A stretch of DNA of 64,000 nt from Saccharothrix sp. S26 (GCF_021390395.1 NZ_JAJUWT010000014.1:186001-250000); one strand, 5' to 3'. Positions 8,739 to 18,229 are shown, numbered from the stretch's first letter. Notes: generated by a model from the letters alone, not told the origin. Program-made: numbers and translations.

Positions 8739-8744
8739 AGTGTA
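8739..8744 (-). promoter_or_regulatory. -10 box of a probable leaderless promoter
   Basis: Minus-strand TACACT ends 6 nt before the GTG at 8732; spacing puts transcription start at or next to the start codon. Confidence 0.6.
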
Positions 8745-8850
8745 ATGAGCTGAAGCCGCATTTTGCGGTTAAGAGTCTTTATGGCCCCACCACTGGTACG
8801 GCACTCGGTGGAAAGTGTGCACGATGGGCTGACGCGCGGTCTACGCAGCG

Positions 8851-10230
8851 TCAGAGACCATAGGCCTCGAGCAGCCTCAACCACACCTCACTGATGGTGG
8901 GGTACGCCGGAACGGCGTGCCACAACCGGTCCACGGTCACCTCGCCGACGATCGCGATCGTCGCCGCGTGGATCAGCTCGGCCACGTCCGGGCCCGCGAA
9001 CGTGACGCCGACGAGCGTGCGCCTGCCCTCGTCCACGATCATCCGCGCCTTGCCCCGGTACCCGTCCGCGTGCAGCGACGACCCGGCCACCGCGATGTCG
9101 AGGTCGACGACCCGGATGTCCAGCCCCGCCTCACGGGCCTGCGCCTCGGTCCACCCGACCGACGCCACCTCGGGGTCGGTGAAGACGACCTGCGGCACGG
9201 CGGTGTGGTCCGCCGTCGCGACCGGGGCGGTCCACGGTCGCGGGTCGGTGGCACCGGTGACGATCGCCGTGCCGACCGCCCGTGCGGCGTACTTGCCCTG
9301 GTGGGTCAGCAACGCGCGACCGGTGACGTCACCCGCCGCGTACAGCCAGTCCACTCCGGACACCCGGCCGGTGTCGTCGACGTCGAGCGCCTTGCCCGCC
9401 GTGAAGCCGAACCGCTCCACGCCGAGGTCGAACGTCGCCGGCTGCCGGCCGGTCGTGATCAGCAGGTGCGCGCCGCCGACCGACGACCCGTCGGACAACC
9501 GCAGCTCGACGCGTCCGTCCGAACCGGACACGCCGACGGCCTTCGCCCCGGTGACCAACCGGACCCGGTCCTCCCGCAACCCCTCGGCGACCAGGTCGCC
9601 CGCGAACGCCTCGAACTTCGGCAACGGCCGCTCGCCGGAGACGACGAGCGTGACGTCGGAGCCCAGCCGGGCCCACGCCTGCGCCATCTCCACGCCGACC
9701 ACGCCACCGCCGAGCACCACCAACGACTCGGGCACCTCCTGCGCGGAGGTCGCCTCGCGGGACGTCCAGTACGGCACGTCCGACAGGCCGGGCAGCGACG
9801 GGATGCGCGGCACGCTGCCCGTGCACACCACGACCGCCTTGGTCGCGGTCAGCACCCGGCCGTCCACGTCGACCCGGCGCTCGCCGGCCAGCCTGCCGCG
9901 CCCGCGCACGACGGTCAGCCCCGCGCCCTCGGCCCACTCGACCTGGCCCGAGTCGTCCCAGTCGGAGGTGAAGCTGTTGCGCCGCTTCAGCACCTCCACC
10001 GGGTCCAGGCGCGCCCCGACCGGCACGCCCGGCACCCGGCGGGCGGCGGCGAGCGCGTGGCCGGGGCGCAGCAACGCCTTGCTCGGCATGCACGCCCAGT
10101 ACGAGCACTCACCGCCGACGCGTTCGGCTTCCACCAACGCGGTCCGCAGCCCACCGGCGGCGGTCCGGGCGGCGGCGTTCTCGCCCACCGGGCCGCCGCC
10201 GATCACGATCACGTCGAAGTCGTCGCTCAC
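8851..10230 (-). CDS. FAD-dependent pyridine nucleotide-disulfide oxidoreductase
   Basis: 459 residues from GTG 10230 (GGTGGA site just upstream; an earlier in-frame start at 10248 is less likely). N-terminal FAD fold VIVIGGGPVGENAA, redox motif GGECSYWACMPSKALL with C42 and C47 in CxxxxC spacing, NAD(P)H fold VVLGGGVVGVEMAQ, FAD block DWLYAAGDVTG, then the C-terminal dimerization domain. Family: dihydrolipoamide dehydrogenase/mercuric reductase type. The usual second residues around the active site (LNVGC) are replaced by SYWAC, and a partner 2-oxoacid dehydrogenase is absent, so it is not a standard E3. Probably a quinone or thiol reductase. Encoded 36 nt after a TetR gene, likely one operon. 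Confidence 0.85.
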   Translation of the reverse strand: MSDDFDVIVIGGGPVGENAAARTAAGGLRTALVEAERVGGECSYWACMPSKALLRPGHALAAARRVPGVPVGARLDPVEVLKRRNSFTSDWDDSGQVEWAEGAGLTVVRGRGRLAGERRVDVDGRVLTATKAVVVCTGSVPRIPSLPGLSDVPYWTSREATSAQEVPESLVVLGGGVVGVEMAQAWARLGSDVTLVVSGERPLPKFEAFAGDLVAEGLREDRVRLVTGAKAVGVSGSDGRVELRLSDGSSVGGAHLLITTGRQPATFDLGVERFGFTAGKALDVDDTGRVSGVDWLYAAGDVTGRALLTHQGKYAARAVGTAIVTGATDPRPWTAPVATADHTAVPQVVFTDPEVASVGWTEAQAREAGLDIRVVDLDIAVAGSSLHADGYRGKARMIVDEGRRTLVGVTFAGPDVAELIHAATIAIVGEVTVDRLWHAVPAYPTISEVWLRLLEAYGL

Positions 10231-10266
10231 CGGTCCACCCCACACCACCTGGACCGGCGCGGCAAG

Positions 10267-10872
10267 TCACGCGGGGTCGAACACCCCGGACAGCATCCTC
10301 AAGATCACGCCGTCGGCGGTGCGCAGCACCACCGGGCGCTCGTCCGGCTCCACCCGTTCGGCCAACTTGAACATCGCGTCGGCGGTCTGGGCGGCCATCC
10401 GGAACGTCAACGTGACCGGCGCGTCGCCGCGCACCGCGAAGCGACCCAGGAACAGGTCGCGCAACCGTTCGGCCATCAGCTCGTACTGGTCGACGGAGGA
10501 GTCGAGGCGGTGGCCGTCGAGCAGGTCGCTGAACCGCACCCGGCCGAAACCGGGTATCTCGACCAGCATCCGCAGGTAGACGCCGACGACCTGTTGGACC
10601 GCCTGGCGCCAGTCGTCGGCGAGCCGGCCCTCGGTGAACAGCGCTTCGACCCGGCTCAGGTACTCCTCCATGCCGCGCAGCGCCAACGCGTGCACCACCG
10701 AGCGCTTGTCCGGGAAGTATTGGTAGAACGATCCAATTGGCACGCCGGCTAGCTCGACGATCCGGGCGGTGGTGATGTCGTCGTAGTCGTAGTCGTTCAG
10801 CAGCGTCGCGCAGGCATCGACAATCGCGGACACCGTCGCGGCGCCGCGCTGCTGAACGGGCTGACGACGCAT
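10267..10872 (-). CDS. TetR family transcriptional regulator
   Basis: 201 residues from ATG 10872 (an earlier in-frame start at 10947 is possible). The N-terminal helix-turn-helix includes TTARIVELAGVPIGSFYQYF, the typical TetR recognition helix. The C-terminal part is a variable ligand-binding domain. Cotranscribed with the flavin disulfide oxidoreductase, so it probably senses a redox or quinone-like compound and represses both genes; inferred from context. The 180 nt upstream hold its promoter and no other gene. Confidence 0.88.
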   Translation of the reverse strand: MRRQPVQQRGAATVSAIVDACATLLNDYDYDDITTARIVELAGVPIGSFYQYFPDKRSVVHALALRGMEEYLSRVEALFTEGRLADDWRQAVQQVVGVYLRMLVEIPGFGRVRFSDLLDGHRLDSSVDQYELMAERLRDLFLGRFAVRGDAPVTLTFRMAAQTADAMFKLAERVEPDERPVVLRTADGVILRMLSGVFDPA

Positions 10873-11051
10873 CACCCTGGCTAAGCGGTTTTCGGCGGGA
10901 TTTTCTGGCACGGGCACATCTTGATGGATACGGACCGGTAAGCCCAAACAGACGATTCCGGAATGTGATGTGAGGTGGGCTCAGCTTTCGTGTTCGGATT
11001 GTTGGGGTGCAAAACTATTTGGATACCCTCACTGAAATCGCCGCACACCCC

Positions 11052-11738
11052 TCATCGCGATCCGCGCTGCGCCGGGACCGGTTTCGGCAGTTCACCGGGT
11101 GTGCCGCCGGTCCCGCCGACCGACCGGGGCCGTTCGGTGCAAGCCCCGCCGACGATCGGCGTCCCCGGCCGGCGGCGCGGTGGCCGAGTCACGTAGGGGC
11201 CGACCAGCCGGGCCAGCAGCAGCCCCGGCGCGAGCAGCGGCACCACCGCCGACAGCGCCACCGCGGTCGCGCCGGCGCGGGCCACGTCCTTCGGAATGAC
11301 CGCCACCCGGTCGACCACGAACGCCCGCCGCCCGGTCAGCGACACCAACCCCATCACCGCCAGGAACACCGCGAGCGCCACCAACGCCCAGCGCACCGCG
11401 ACGTAGCCGACGTCCTCGGCCGCCGCCATCACCGCGAGCCAGCCGACCAGCGCCGAGACCTGCCTGCCGGGGCTCGTCATCGCCCACAGCAGGCCGCCCG
11501 CCGCGGCCAGGAAAGCCGTGCGGCCGTCGAACCACGCCCGCGTCGCGTCCAGCCACCCCGTCGGCAGGCCCGCCCAGCGCACCGGCAGCACCTCCAGCGG
11601 GCTCGGCGCGCCGAAGGGCTGCCCCACCACCCACGCCAGCGACCACGTCGACACGACCGCCGCGAACCCGAGCTGCCACCTCGGCCGGTCGACCGCGATG
11701 CGGCACAGCCTGGCCAACTCCCGGCGCTTCTCCTTCAC
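11052..11738 (-). CDS. Multi-pass membrane protein of unknown function
   Basis: 228 residues, GTG 11738. Hydrophobic segments include FAAVVSTWSLAWVV, AFLAAAGGLLWAM, ALVGWLAVMAAA, ALVALAVFLAVMGLVSL and AVALSAVVPLLAPGLLLA, about five passes. The tail is Arg/Pro/Gly-rich. No family recognised. Divergent from the SGNH esterase across 225 nt that hold both promoters and nothing else visible. Confidence 0.65.
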   Translation of the reverse strand: MKEKRRELARLCRIAVDRPRWQLGFAAVVSTWSLAWVVGQPFGAPSPLEVLPVRWAGLPTGWLDATRAWFDGRTAFLAAAGGLLWAMTSPGRQVSALVGWLAVMAAAEDVGYVAVRWALVALAVFLAVMGLVSLTGRRAFVVDRVAVIPKDVARAGATAVALSAVVPLLAPGLLLARLVGPYVTRPPRRRPGTPIVGGACTERPRSVGGTGGTPGELPKPVPAQRGSR

Positions 11739-11963
11739 ACGCCCCAGCGTGCCGGAGTGATCATGGCCCGTGAGCCGGTTTCACCCGCGTGCCTTCGTAG
11801 AGCCGCTCATCGGGTGGTGGGGCCCTCACGCCGCGTGCCGGCGACCCCGGGCACGCCGCCGCCACCCCTCCTGGGTGATCTACCCGCGCTCACCGGCGCA
11901 CCGGGCCCGCGCAGGCCACATCATGTCGAGCGGACACGACCCGATCACCGAGAGGAGGCGCTC

Positions 11964-12803
11964 GTGCGCAGGCTGCTACCGGCACTGCTGGCGGTGCTGT
12001 CGATCACCTGGGGCACCGGCGCGGCGACCGCCGAGCCGGACGTCGAGTACGTCGCGCTGGGCGACTCGGCCGCCGCGGGCCCGCTCATCCCCCAGCAGGA
12101 CCCGGTCGACCCGGGCTGCCTGCGCTCCACGCGCAACTGGCCGTCCGTGCTGGCCGAGCTGATCGGGGCCCGGCTCACCGACGTCACGTGCTCGGGCGCC
12201 GTCACGGAAAACCTCACCTCGGCGCAGGCGACCGTCAAGGGGACGCACGAGCCGCAGGCGCAGGCGCTGAGCCCGTCGACCGACCTGGTCACGCTCACCA
12301 TCGGCGGCAACGACGTCGGCTTCGTGGAGGCGGCGCTGGGCTGCGTGAACCTGCTGCCGGAGCCCGCGGGCACGTCGTGCCGCGACCGGCTCACCGCGAA
12401 CGGGCGGGACGAGCTGGCCGAGCGGGTCGACGCCTACGCCGCCGAGTTCGCCGCCGCGCTGGACCTGATCGCCGCCCGCGCGCCCTCGGCACGGGTCGTG
12501 GTCGTCGGCTACGGCACCTACATCCGCCCGGGCGGCTGCTACCCGGACCAGCCGGTCTGGGGCCGTGACGCGGACTACCTCCAGGGCGCCGTGCACCGGT
12601 TGAACGAGGTGTTCGCCCGCGAGGCGGCCGCGCACGGGGCGCAGTTCGTCGACATCGCGCCGCCCAGCGTGGGCCGTGACGCGTGCGCGCCGGCGCGGAG
12701 CAGGTGGTTCGAAGGGGTGGTGGCGACCGGGCCGGCCGCGCCGCTGCACCCGAACGCGGACGGCATGGCGGCCATCGGCGCGATCGTCGCCGGTCGGTTG
12801 TAG
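11964..12803 (+). CDS. Secreted SGNH/GDSL hydrolase
   Basis: 279 residues from GTG 11964, preceded by AGAGGAGG. A signal peptide (RRLLPALLAVLSITW..ATA) ends near residue 23. Block I is VALGDSAAAGPL with the nucleophile Ser, block III TIGGNDVGF, block V HPNADG with the catalytic His; together the SGNH set. Six or more Cys suggest disulfides as in Streptomyces secreted lipases of this family. Expected to hydrolyse lipid or acyl esters outside the cell. A hairpin follows. Confidence 0.9.
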   Translation: MRRLLPALLAVLSITWGTGAATAEPDVEYVALGDSAAAGPLIPQQDPVDPGCLRSTRNWPSVLAELIGARLTDVTCSGAVTENLTSAQATVKGTHEPQAQALSPSTDLVTLTIGGNDVGFVEAALGCVNLLPEPAGTSCRDRLTANGRDELAERVDAYAAEFAAALDLIAARAPSARVVVVGYGTYIRPGGCYPDQPVWGRDADYLQGAVHRLNEVFAREAAAHGAQFVDIAPPSVGRDACAPARSRWFEGVVATGPAAPLHPNADGMAAIGAIVAGRL

Positions 12804-12824
12804 CGCCGGGGCACCGGGCGACCA

Positions 12825-12856
12825 GGCCGCCGTCGAGCACCCGCTCGATGGCGGCC
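12825..12856 (+). terminator. Hairpin after SGNH hydrolase
   Basis: 13-bp stem with one mismatch (12825-12837 with 12844-12856), 6-nt loop, short TT tail. Confidence 0.6.
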
Positions 12857-13030
12857 TTCGCACGTCACGGGGTCGGGCAGCGGGGCGGGGTTTTCCGGCA
12901 CGGGCGCCAAGAACGTGTAGTAGATTAGACGTTCTGCGCCGGACGGTGCGCAGGTCTGCAAGCCCGCAAGAAACCGTCAGCCGCATTGCGACACAGGCTG
13001 ATATACCACGCTATCCAGAAATGAGGCACG

Positions 13031-15280
13031 TTGTCAAGCCCCTCCGATGACCTCCGGCTCGCGGAAACCGAGTCGGAGCAGGAATACGTGTCGATGCTGT
13101 ACGGCAGGCTGGACGACCTCCGCGAACAGAGCTCGAAGCGCCTGGCCGGCGCCCTGCGGCAAACCGGCGGGACGCACCAGATGCGGTCCGAGCGGGACAC
13201 CTCGGTGGCCATGTACTCCGACCAGTTGGCGCAGTACAGCGCGGTGGAGAACGGGCTGTGCTTCGGCCGGCTCGACTTCCACACCGACGAACGGTTCTAC
13301 ATCGGCCGGATCGGCTTGTTCGACGAGGACAAGGAGTACGAGCCGCTGCTGATGGACTGGCGCGCGCCCGCCGCCCGCCCGTTCTACCTGGCCACCGCCG
13401 CCGCGCCGGACGGCGTGCGCAGGCGCAGGCACCTGCGCACCAAGCAGCGCAAGGTCGTCGGCTTCGACGACGAGCTGCTGGACATCAACTCGGTCGACCC
13501 GAACCGCCCGTCCGAGGGCCTGACCGGCGAGGCCACCCTGCTGGCCGCGGTGAACGCGAGCCGCACCGGCCAGATGGGCGACATCGTCGCGACCATCCAG
13601 GCCGAGCAGGACAAGATCATCCGCACCGAGCTGAACGGCGTGGTCGTCGTGCAGGGCGGTCCGGGCACGGGCAAGACCGCGGTCGCGCTGCACCGCGCCG
13701 CCTACCTGCTCTACACGCACCGGCGGCAGCTGGCCAAGCGCGGCGTGCTGGTGGTCGGGCCCAACTCGACGTTCCTGCGCTACATCGGGCAGGTGCTGCC
13801 GTCGCTGGGTGAGACGGGCGTGCTGCTGTCGACCGTGGGCGAGCTGTTCCCCGGCCTCACCGCCGTGGGCCGCGAGCCCGCCGAGGTGGCCGCGCTCAAG
13901 GGCCGCATCGAGATGGCCGACGTGGTGGCGCACGCGATCCGCGACCGGCAGGAGGCGCCGAGCCTGGTCGAGGTCCCGTTCGACCAGGACGTGCTGCGGC
14001 TGGACCGGCGGGCGATCAGCGACGCGCGCGGCCGGGCGCGGCGGACCCGGCGACCGCACAACGAGGCGCGGCGCACGTTCCAGCGCGAGATCATCTCCAC
14101 GCTGGCCTCGCAGGCGGTGGCCCGGCTCGGCAGGCACCTGCTCGACCAGGCCGACATCGACGACATCCGGCGCGAGCTGCGCGAGGACCCCGCCGTGCAG
14201 GCCGCGATCGAGAAGCTGTGGCCGACGTTGACGCCGCAGCGGCTGCTGGAGGACCTGTACGCGTCGCCGAAGCTGATCGCCAAGGCCACGCCGAAGTTCA
14301 CGCCCGCCGAGCGCGAGCTGCTGGTGCGCCCGCGCGGCTCGGAGTGGACGCCCGCCGACGTGCCGCTGCTGGACGAGGCGGCTGAGCTGCTCGGCGAGGA
14401 CGACACCGAGGCCAAGGCGCGGGCCGAGCGGCAGCGGCGGCAGGCGATCGACTACGCCCAGGGCGTGCTGGACATCCTCGACCTGGAGGACGACGCCGAC
14501 CCGGACATCCTGATGGCGACCGACCTGGTCGACGCCTACCGGCTGGCCGAGCGGCACGGCGCGGAGCGCTACGAGACGGCGGCCGAGCGCGCGGCGGCGG
14601 ACCGCACGTGGACGTTCGGGCACGTCATCGTGGACGAGGCGCAGGAGCTGTCGCCGATGGCGTGGCGGACGCTGATGCGCCGCTGCCCGTCGAAGTCGAT
14701 GACCGTGGTGGGCGACATCGCGCAGACCGGCGACATCGCGGGCGCGTCGTCCTGGCACGAGGTGCTGTCGCCCTACGTCATGGACCGCTGGAAGCTGACC
14801 GAGCTGACGGTGAACTACCGGACGCCGTCGGAGATCATGGCCGTGGCGGCGGACGTGCTGAAGTCGGTCGACCCGGACCTGGTGCCGCCGACATCGGTGC
14901 GCGACAGCGGTTTCGAGCCGTGGAGCCTGCGGGTGCCTTCGGTGCCCGAGGCGCTGCCGTCGCTGGTGGACAAGGAGGTCGCCGCGATCGGGGACGGCAA
15001 GCTGGCCGTGATCGTGCCCGCCGCGTCGGTGGCGTCGCTGCGCGAGACCGTGCCGGGTGCTTCGGACGACCTCGACGCGCAGGTGGTCGTGCTCGGCGTG
15101 ACCGACGCCAAGGGCCTGGAGTTCGACTCGGTGCTGGTGGTCGACCCGGCGGGCATCCTGGCCGAGTCGCCGCGCGGGGCCAGCGACCTGTACGTGGCGC
15201 TGACCCGGGCCACCCAGCGGCTGGGTGTCGTGCACGCCGGCGACCTGCCGGAGGTGCTGGGCCGGTTGGCTACCGCGTGA
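13031..15280 (+). CDS. helD: HelD-type RNA polymerase recycling ATPase (UvrD/Rep-like)
   Basis: 749 residues from TTG 13031 (ATGAGG site upstream). The N-terminal acidic region with YVSMLYGRLDDLREQ is the coiled arm that enters the secondary channel of RNA polymerase in this family. Walker A GGPGTGKTAVAL is near residue 208, the Walker B region VIVDEAQELSPMAW near 531, and a UvrD-like C-terminal motor (LYVALTRATQRLGVVH) ends the protein. Actinobacterial HelD frees stalled polymerase, and relatives (HelR) give rifamycin tolerance. I see no clear rifamycin-associated element upstream. Monocistronic, with a strong hairpin after it. A UvrD-like DNA helicase is the less likely alternative. Confidence 0.87.
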   Translation: MSSPSDDLRLAETESEQEYVSMLYGRLDDLREQSSKRLAGALRQTGGTHQMRSERDTSVAMYSDQLAQYSAVENGLCFGRLDFHTDERFYIGRIGLFDEDKEYEPLLMDWRAPAARPFYLATAAAPDGVRRRRHLRTKQRKVVGFDDELLDINSVDPNRPSEGLTGEATLLAAVNASRTGQMGDIVATIQAEQDKIIRTELNGVVVVQGGPGTGKTAVALHRAAYLLYTHRRQLAKRGVLVVGPNSTFLRYIGQVLPSLGETGVLLSTVGELFPGLTAVGREPAEVAALKGRIEMADVVAHAIRDRQEAPSLVEVPFDQDVLRLDRRAISDARGRARRTRRPHNEARRTFQREIISTLASQAVARLGRHLLDQADIDDIRRELREDPAVQAAIEKLWPTLTPQRLLEDLYASPKLIAKATPKFTPAERELLVRPRGSEWTPADVPLLDEAAELLGEDDTEAKARAERQRRQAIDYAQGVLDILDLEDDADPDILMATDLVDAYRLAERHGAERYETAAERAAADRTWTFGHVIVDEAQELSPMAWRTLMRRCPSKSMTVVGDIAQTGDIAGASSWHEVLSPYVMDRWKLTELTVNYRTPSEIMAVAADVLKSVDPDLVPPTSVRDSGFEPWSLRVPSVPEALPSLVDKEVAAIGDGKLAVIVPAASVASLRETVPGASDDLDAQVVVLGVTDAKGLEFDSVLVVDPAGILAESPRGASDLYVALTRATQRLGVVHAGDLPEVLGRLATA

Positions 15281-15287
15281 TCGGTTG

Positions 15288-15348
15288 GGCGGTGAGCGGG
15301 GCGCCCCGGTCGGTGCGCTTGCGCGGCACCGACCGGGCCCTCACCGCC
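15288..15348. terminator. Long bidirectional hairpin
   Basis: Arms 15288-15296 with 15340-15348 plus an inner 12-bp stem (15305-15316 with 15326-15337). Sits between helD and the convergent ice-binding gene. Confidence 0.75.
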
Positions 15349-15356
15349 TCATACCG

Positions 15357-16801
15357 CTACTTGTTCCACCGCGCTCGCTGACGTCCGACGCCGATGAGCG
15401 CCGCGCCCAGCGCCAGGAACAGCGCTCCGACGCTCACCAGCAGGCCGAGCGGGGTGGTCGACCCGGTGTCGGCGAGTTCGCTCGGGTGGTGTGGAACGTG
15501 CCCCGGTGGCACCGGGCCTCCCGGGTGGGGAGTCGTACCGGGCACCCCGACACCGCTCGTCGTCGTGGTGGTCGTCGGGGAGCCAGTGGTCGTCGTGCTG
15601 GTGGGTGCGCCCGTCGTCGTGGTGGTCGCGCCTGTCGTCGTGGTCGTCGGTGCCGTGGTCGTGGAACCCGTCGTCGTCGTGGTCGGCGCGGTCGTCGTCG
15701 TGCCGGTCGTCGTAGTCGTCGTACCCGTCGTCGTCGTAGTGGTCGGTGCCGTGGTCGTCGTCGTGGTCGTCGTACCCGTCGTCGTCGTGGTCGGCGCGGT
15801 CGTCGTCGTGGTGGTCGTAGTCGGCGCGGTGGTCGTTGTGGTCGTCGTCGGCGTGGTGGTCGTCGTGTCCGTCGTCGTGGTCGTCGTCGGCGTGGTGGTC
15901 GTCGTGGTCGTCGTCGGCGTCGTAGTCGTCGTGTCCGTCGTCGTGGTGGTGGTCGTCGGCGTGGTGGTCGTCGTGTCTGTCGTCGTGGTCGTCGTCGGCG
16001 TCGTGGTCGTCGTGTCCGTCGTCGTGGTGGTGGTCGTCGGAACGGGCTAGCACACGTCCGTGGTGAACGTGTTGTCGTCCAGGGTGACCGAGCCGTTGCG
16101 CGCCAGTGCGCGTCCCTGGACGTCCGCACCCGTGTTCACCGTGATCGACGTCAACGCCATGATCGTGCCGACGAAGTCGGAGTTCGTGCCGAGCGTCGCG
16201 GAACTGCCCACCTGCCAGAAGACGTTGCACGCCCTGGCGCCGTTGATCAGGCTGACGACGCTCGCCGAGCCGGTGATCAAGGTCGAGGGGATCTGGAAGA
16301 TCCAGACCGTGTTCGGGTCGCCCTGGCCGTCGAGGGTGAGCGTCCCGTTCAGCTCGGTGGCCCCGGATGCCCGGTACACGCCGCCTACCAGCGTCAGCCC
16401 GACGAGGTCCGCGGGTAGCGCCTGCCCGGTGGGGGCCCGTCCCGCGGCGTCGTCATACGCGACTGTCAGGTCGGCTTGTGCTTGAGCCGCCACCGCATCG
16501 GTCTGGTGCGTGGTCCCATTGACTACGCCCGGGGGAAGCCTGTGATGGAAGTGCCGGGACTCACGCCGAGGTCTCCGCTCAGCACGGTCTCGCCGGTGTT
16601 CGTGACCGACTGACCGCCCAGCACCGAGAAGCTCTCCGCCACGCCGAGCTCGACGGGCGCCTCGACCGCGTGCGCCGCCGGTGGTCTCGCCAACGCGGCG
16701 ATCAAGGTCACGGTGCTCACCATCGCACCGAGCGCCACTGCCGCGACCCAGCGGCGGTGCCAGGTCTCCCCGAAGACCGCCCTCACCGGATTGCCGTCCA
16801 T
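15357..16801 (-). pseudogene. Ice-binding (DUF3494) surface protein with LAxTG anchor, two lesions
   Basis: ATG 16801 follows GGGAAGG. Signal peptide ending PPAAHA, then a DUF3494 start (LGVAESFSVLGGQSVTNTG, LGVSPGTSITGFP). The frame stops at about 16523 because a C run has five Cs where six would continue as PGVVNG...; the DUF3494 body then runs on in the other frame (AAQAQADLTVAYDDAAG ... GRALARNGSVTLDDNTFTTDVC) to a TAG at 16047-16049. In that same frame, with no further stop, follow a Thr-rich linker, LADTG (a LAxTG class E sortase signal), a membrane helix and a basic RARWNK tail. So the ancestral gene coded a wall-anchored ice-binding-like adhesin, now broken by one frameshift and one nonsense codon. 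Confidence 0.88.
15548..16046 (-). repeat. Thr-rich low-complexity linker repeat
   Basis: About 500 nt of ACG/ACC codons with spaced Pro and Asp codons (units like TTTTTTTD and TTTTTP), in the linker of the broken ice-binding protein. The antisense reading is poly-Val and is not a gene. Such stalks place a surface domain beyond the wall. The repeat is prone to expansion and contraction. Confidence 0.85.
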
Positions 16802-16907
16802 CCGTATCGCCTTCCCGTCGATCGGTCGACCGGGCCGGTACGACTCGGCCGGTGCGCTCGGGCGGTCCGGGTCTGCTGCGTGGGCACGGACGCGTGACCC
16901 ACTTGGC

Positions 16908-16924
16908 CAGTCCACAGTGGACTG
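16908..16924. promoter_or_regulatory. Perfect 17-bp palindrome upstream of the ice-binding gene
   Basis: CAGTCCAC-A-GTGGACTG, 8-1-8, about 107 nt upstream of the ATG at 16801. Could be an operator. The rest of the 318-nt gap 16802-17119 shows a small GC hairpin near 16972 and no gene. Confidence 0.5.
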
Positions 16925-17119
16925 AAGATCGACCGGCTTACCGCCCCGATCACTGTCGGGAGACGTTATGGGCGGGCCCCGGAGCCCGCCACGCGGAGCC
17001 GCCGTTTCCACCTGACGGTGCGAATGACCACCCGAACGAGGTGTCTGTCCAGGTTCCGTTGGCTTGAAGACGTGCTCAGCCGGGCGGCGCGACTTCCCGG
17101 GTGAACGACGACCTTCCTG

Positions 17120-17452
17120 TCATCGAGCGAGCGCGTAGCCGAGGGCGGCGGCGGCCACGCCGGCGGTCAGGCTCGCGGCGACGTTGGCGAACGCCTGCCG
17201 GTAGCGGCCGTCCTCGGTCAGCCGGACCGTCTCGTAGCTGAACGTGCTGTAGGTCGTGAGGCCGCCGCACAGGCCCGTCCCGACCAGCGCGACCAGGTCC
17301 GGTGACGCGCCCGCGACGCAGCCGAGCACGAACGAGCCGACGACGTTGACCGCGAGCGTGGCCCAGGGGAACGTCCGCCGCACCAGCCGACCGGCCGCGT
17401 ACCGCAGGGTCGCGCCCACCGCCGCGCCGACGAAGACCAGCAGCGCGGTCAC
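17120..17452 (-). CDS. crcB: Fluoride channel subunit FluC/CrcB (second copy)
   Basis: 110 residues from GTG 17452; start overlaps the upstream crcB stop by 4 nt. Four hydrophobic helices with the family motifs GAxxRY (GATLRYAAG), [11 protein letters not shown] and [13 protein letters not shown]. Fluc channels are dual-topology dimers; a tandem pair with opposite orientation forms a heterodimer. Passively exports fluoride across the membrane. Confidence 0.92.
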   Translation of the reverse strand: MTALLVFVGAAVGATLRYAAGRLVRRTFPWATLAVNVVGSFVLGCVAGASPDLVALVGTGLCGGLTTYSTFSYETVRLTEDGRYRQAFANVAASLTAGVAAAALGYALAR

Positions 17453-17802
17453 GGCGCCACCTTGCGGGTCACGGCCATGGCGGCGAAGGTCGCGCCCAGC
17501 GCCAGCACCAGCGTGGCGAGCAGGTACGCGAACGCGGTGAGGCCGCCGAGCCGCACCGCGTCCAGCGCGTAGCCCGAGAACGTGGTGAAGCCGCCCAGCA
17601 CGCCGATGCCGAGGAACGGCCGCGCCAGCGGGTGCAGGCGCGGCACCAGGACCATCAGCACGCCGATCAACGCGCAGCCGACGACGTTGACCAGGAGCGT
17701 GGCCCACGGGCCGGGCGCGACCGCGGTCAGGCCGTACCGGGCCAGACCGCCGATCCCGCCGCCCAGCGCCACGACCGCGACGGTCCGGGCCTCAGTGCGC
17801 AC
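17449..17802 (-). CDS. crcB: Fluoride channel subunit FluC/CrcB (first copy)
   Basis: 117 residues. Motifs [24 protein letters not shown] and [12 protein letters not shown] mark CrcB/FluC. It starts inside the last codons of the marR-like gene (11-nt overlap) and ends with a 4-nt overlap to the second crcB, so the three are one operon. I see no fluoride riboswitch upstream. Confidence 0.92.
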   Translation of the reverse strand: MRTEARTVAVVALGGGIGGLARYGLTAVAPGPWATLLVNVVGCALIGVLMVLVPRLHPLARPFLGIGVLGGFTTFSGYALDAVRLGGLTAFAYLLATLVLALGATFAAMAVTRKVAP

Positions 17803-18229
17803 GCAGGTGGTCCACCAGGTGGTCCAGGGCGGCCAGGGCGCGCACCACGTCGGCGCGCTCGCCCGGGTCGAGCTTGTCCAGCGCCGAGCCGATGCGCTTC
17901 TCGTGCGCGGACTGCCACACGGCGAGCTGCTCGTGGCCTTGCGGCGTCACGGAAAGCCGGGCCACGCGCCGGTCGGTGGGGTCACCCGCGCGTTCCACCA
18001 GGCCGTTCTCGATGAGCTGGCCGACGAGTCCGCTGACCGTGTTCGGCGCCAGCCGCAACTCGGCCGCGAGGTCGCCCACGCGCATCGGAGGACGCTCGGC
18101 GAGCGTCTGGAGCAACTCGACCTGCGCCATCGGCAGGGAGTCCCACGGCCATTCCGACCGGATGCTCGTGCGCAGTGCCCGGCGGAGCCTCGTGACCACG
18201 TCGGTGAGCGAGCGTGCCTCGTCTGACAT
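17792..18229 (-). CDS. MarR family transcriptional regulator
   Basis: 145 residues. Winged helix with [20 protein letters not shown] (recognition helix) and the wing [18 protein letters not shown], which is typical MarR. First gene of the operon with two crcB genes and divergent from an MFS exporter across 53 nt that contain a dyad operator. It probably represses both directions in response to a small hydrophobic or toxic ligand; the operon with fluoride channels is unusual. Confidence 0.9.
   Translation of the reverse strand: MSDEARSLTDVVTRLRRALRTSIRSEWPWDSLPMAQVELLQTLAERPPMRVGDLAAELRLAPNTVSGLVGQLIENGLVERAGDPTDRRVARLSVTPQGHEQLAVWQSAHEKRIGSALDKLDPGERADVVRALAALDHLVDHLRAH

Noticed and set aside
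12860..13030. Rifamycin-associated element before helD
   Set aside because: Expected inverted 19-bp motif not found by eye.
15394..16050. Poly-valine plus-strand frame
   Set aside because: Antisense of the Thr-codon repeat of the ice-binding gene.
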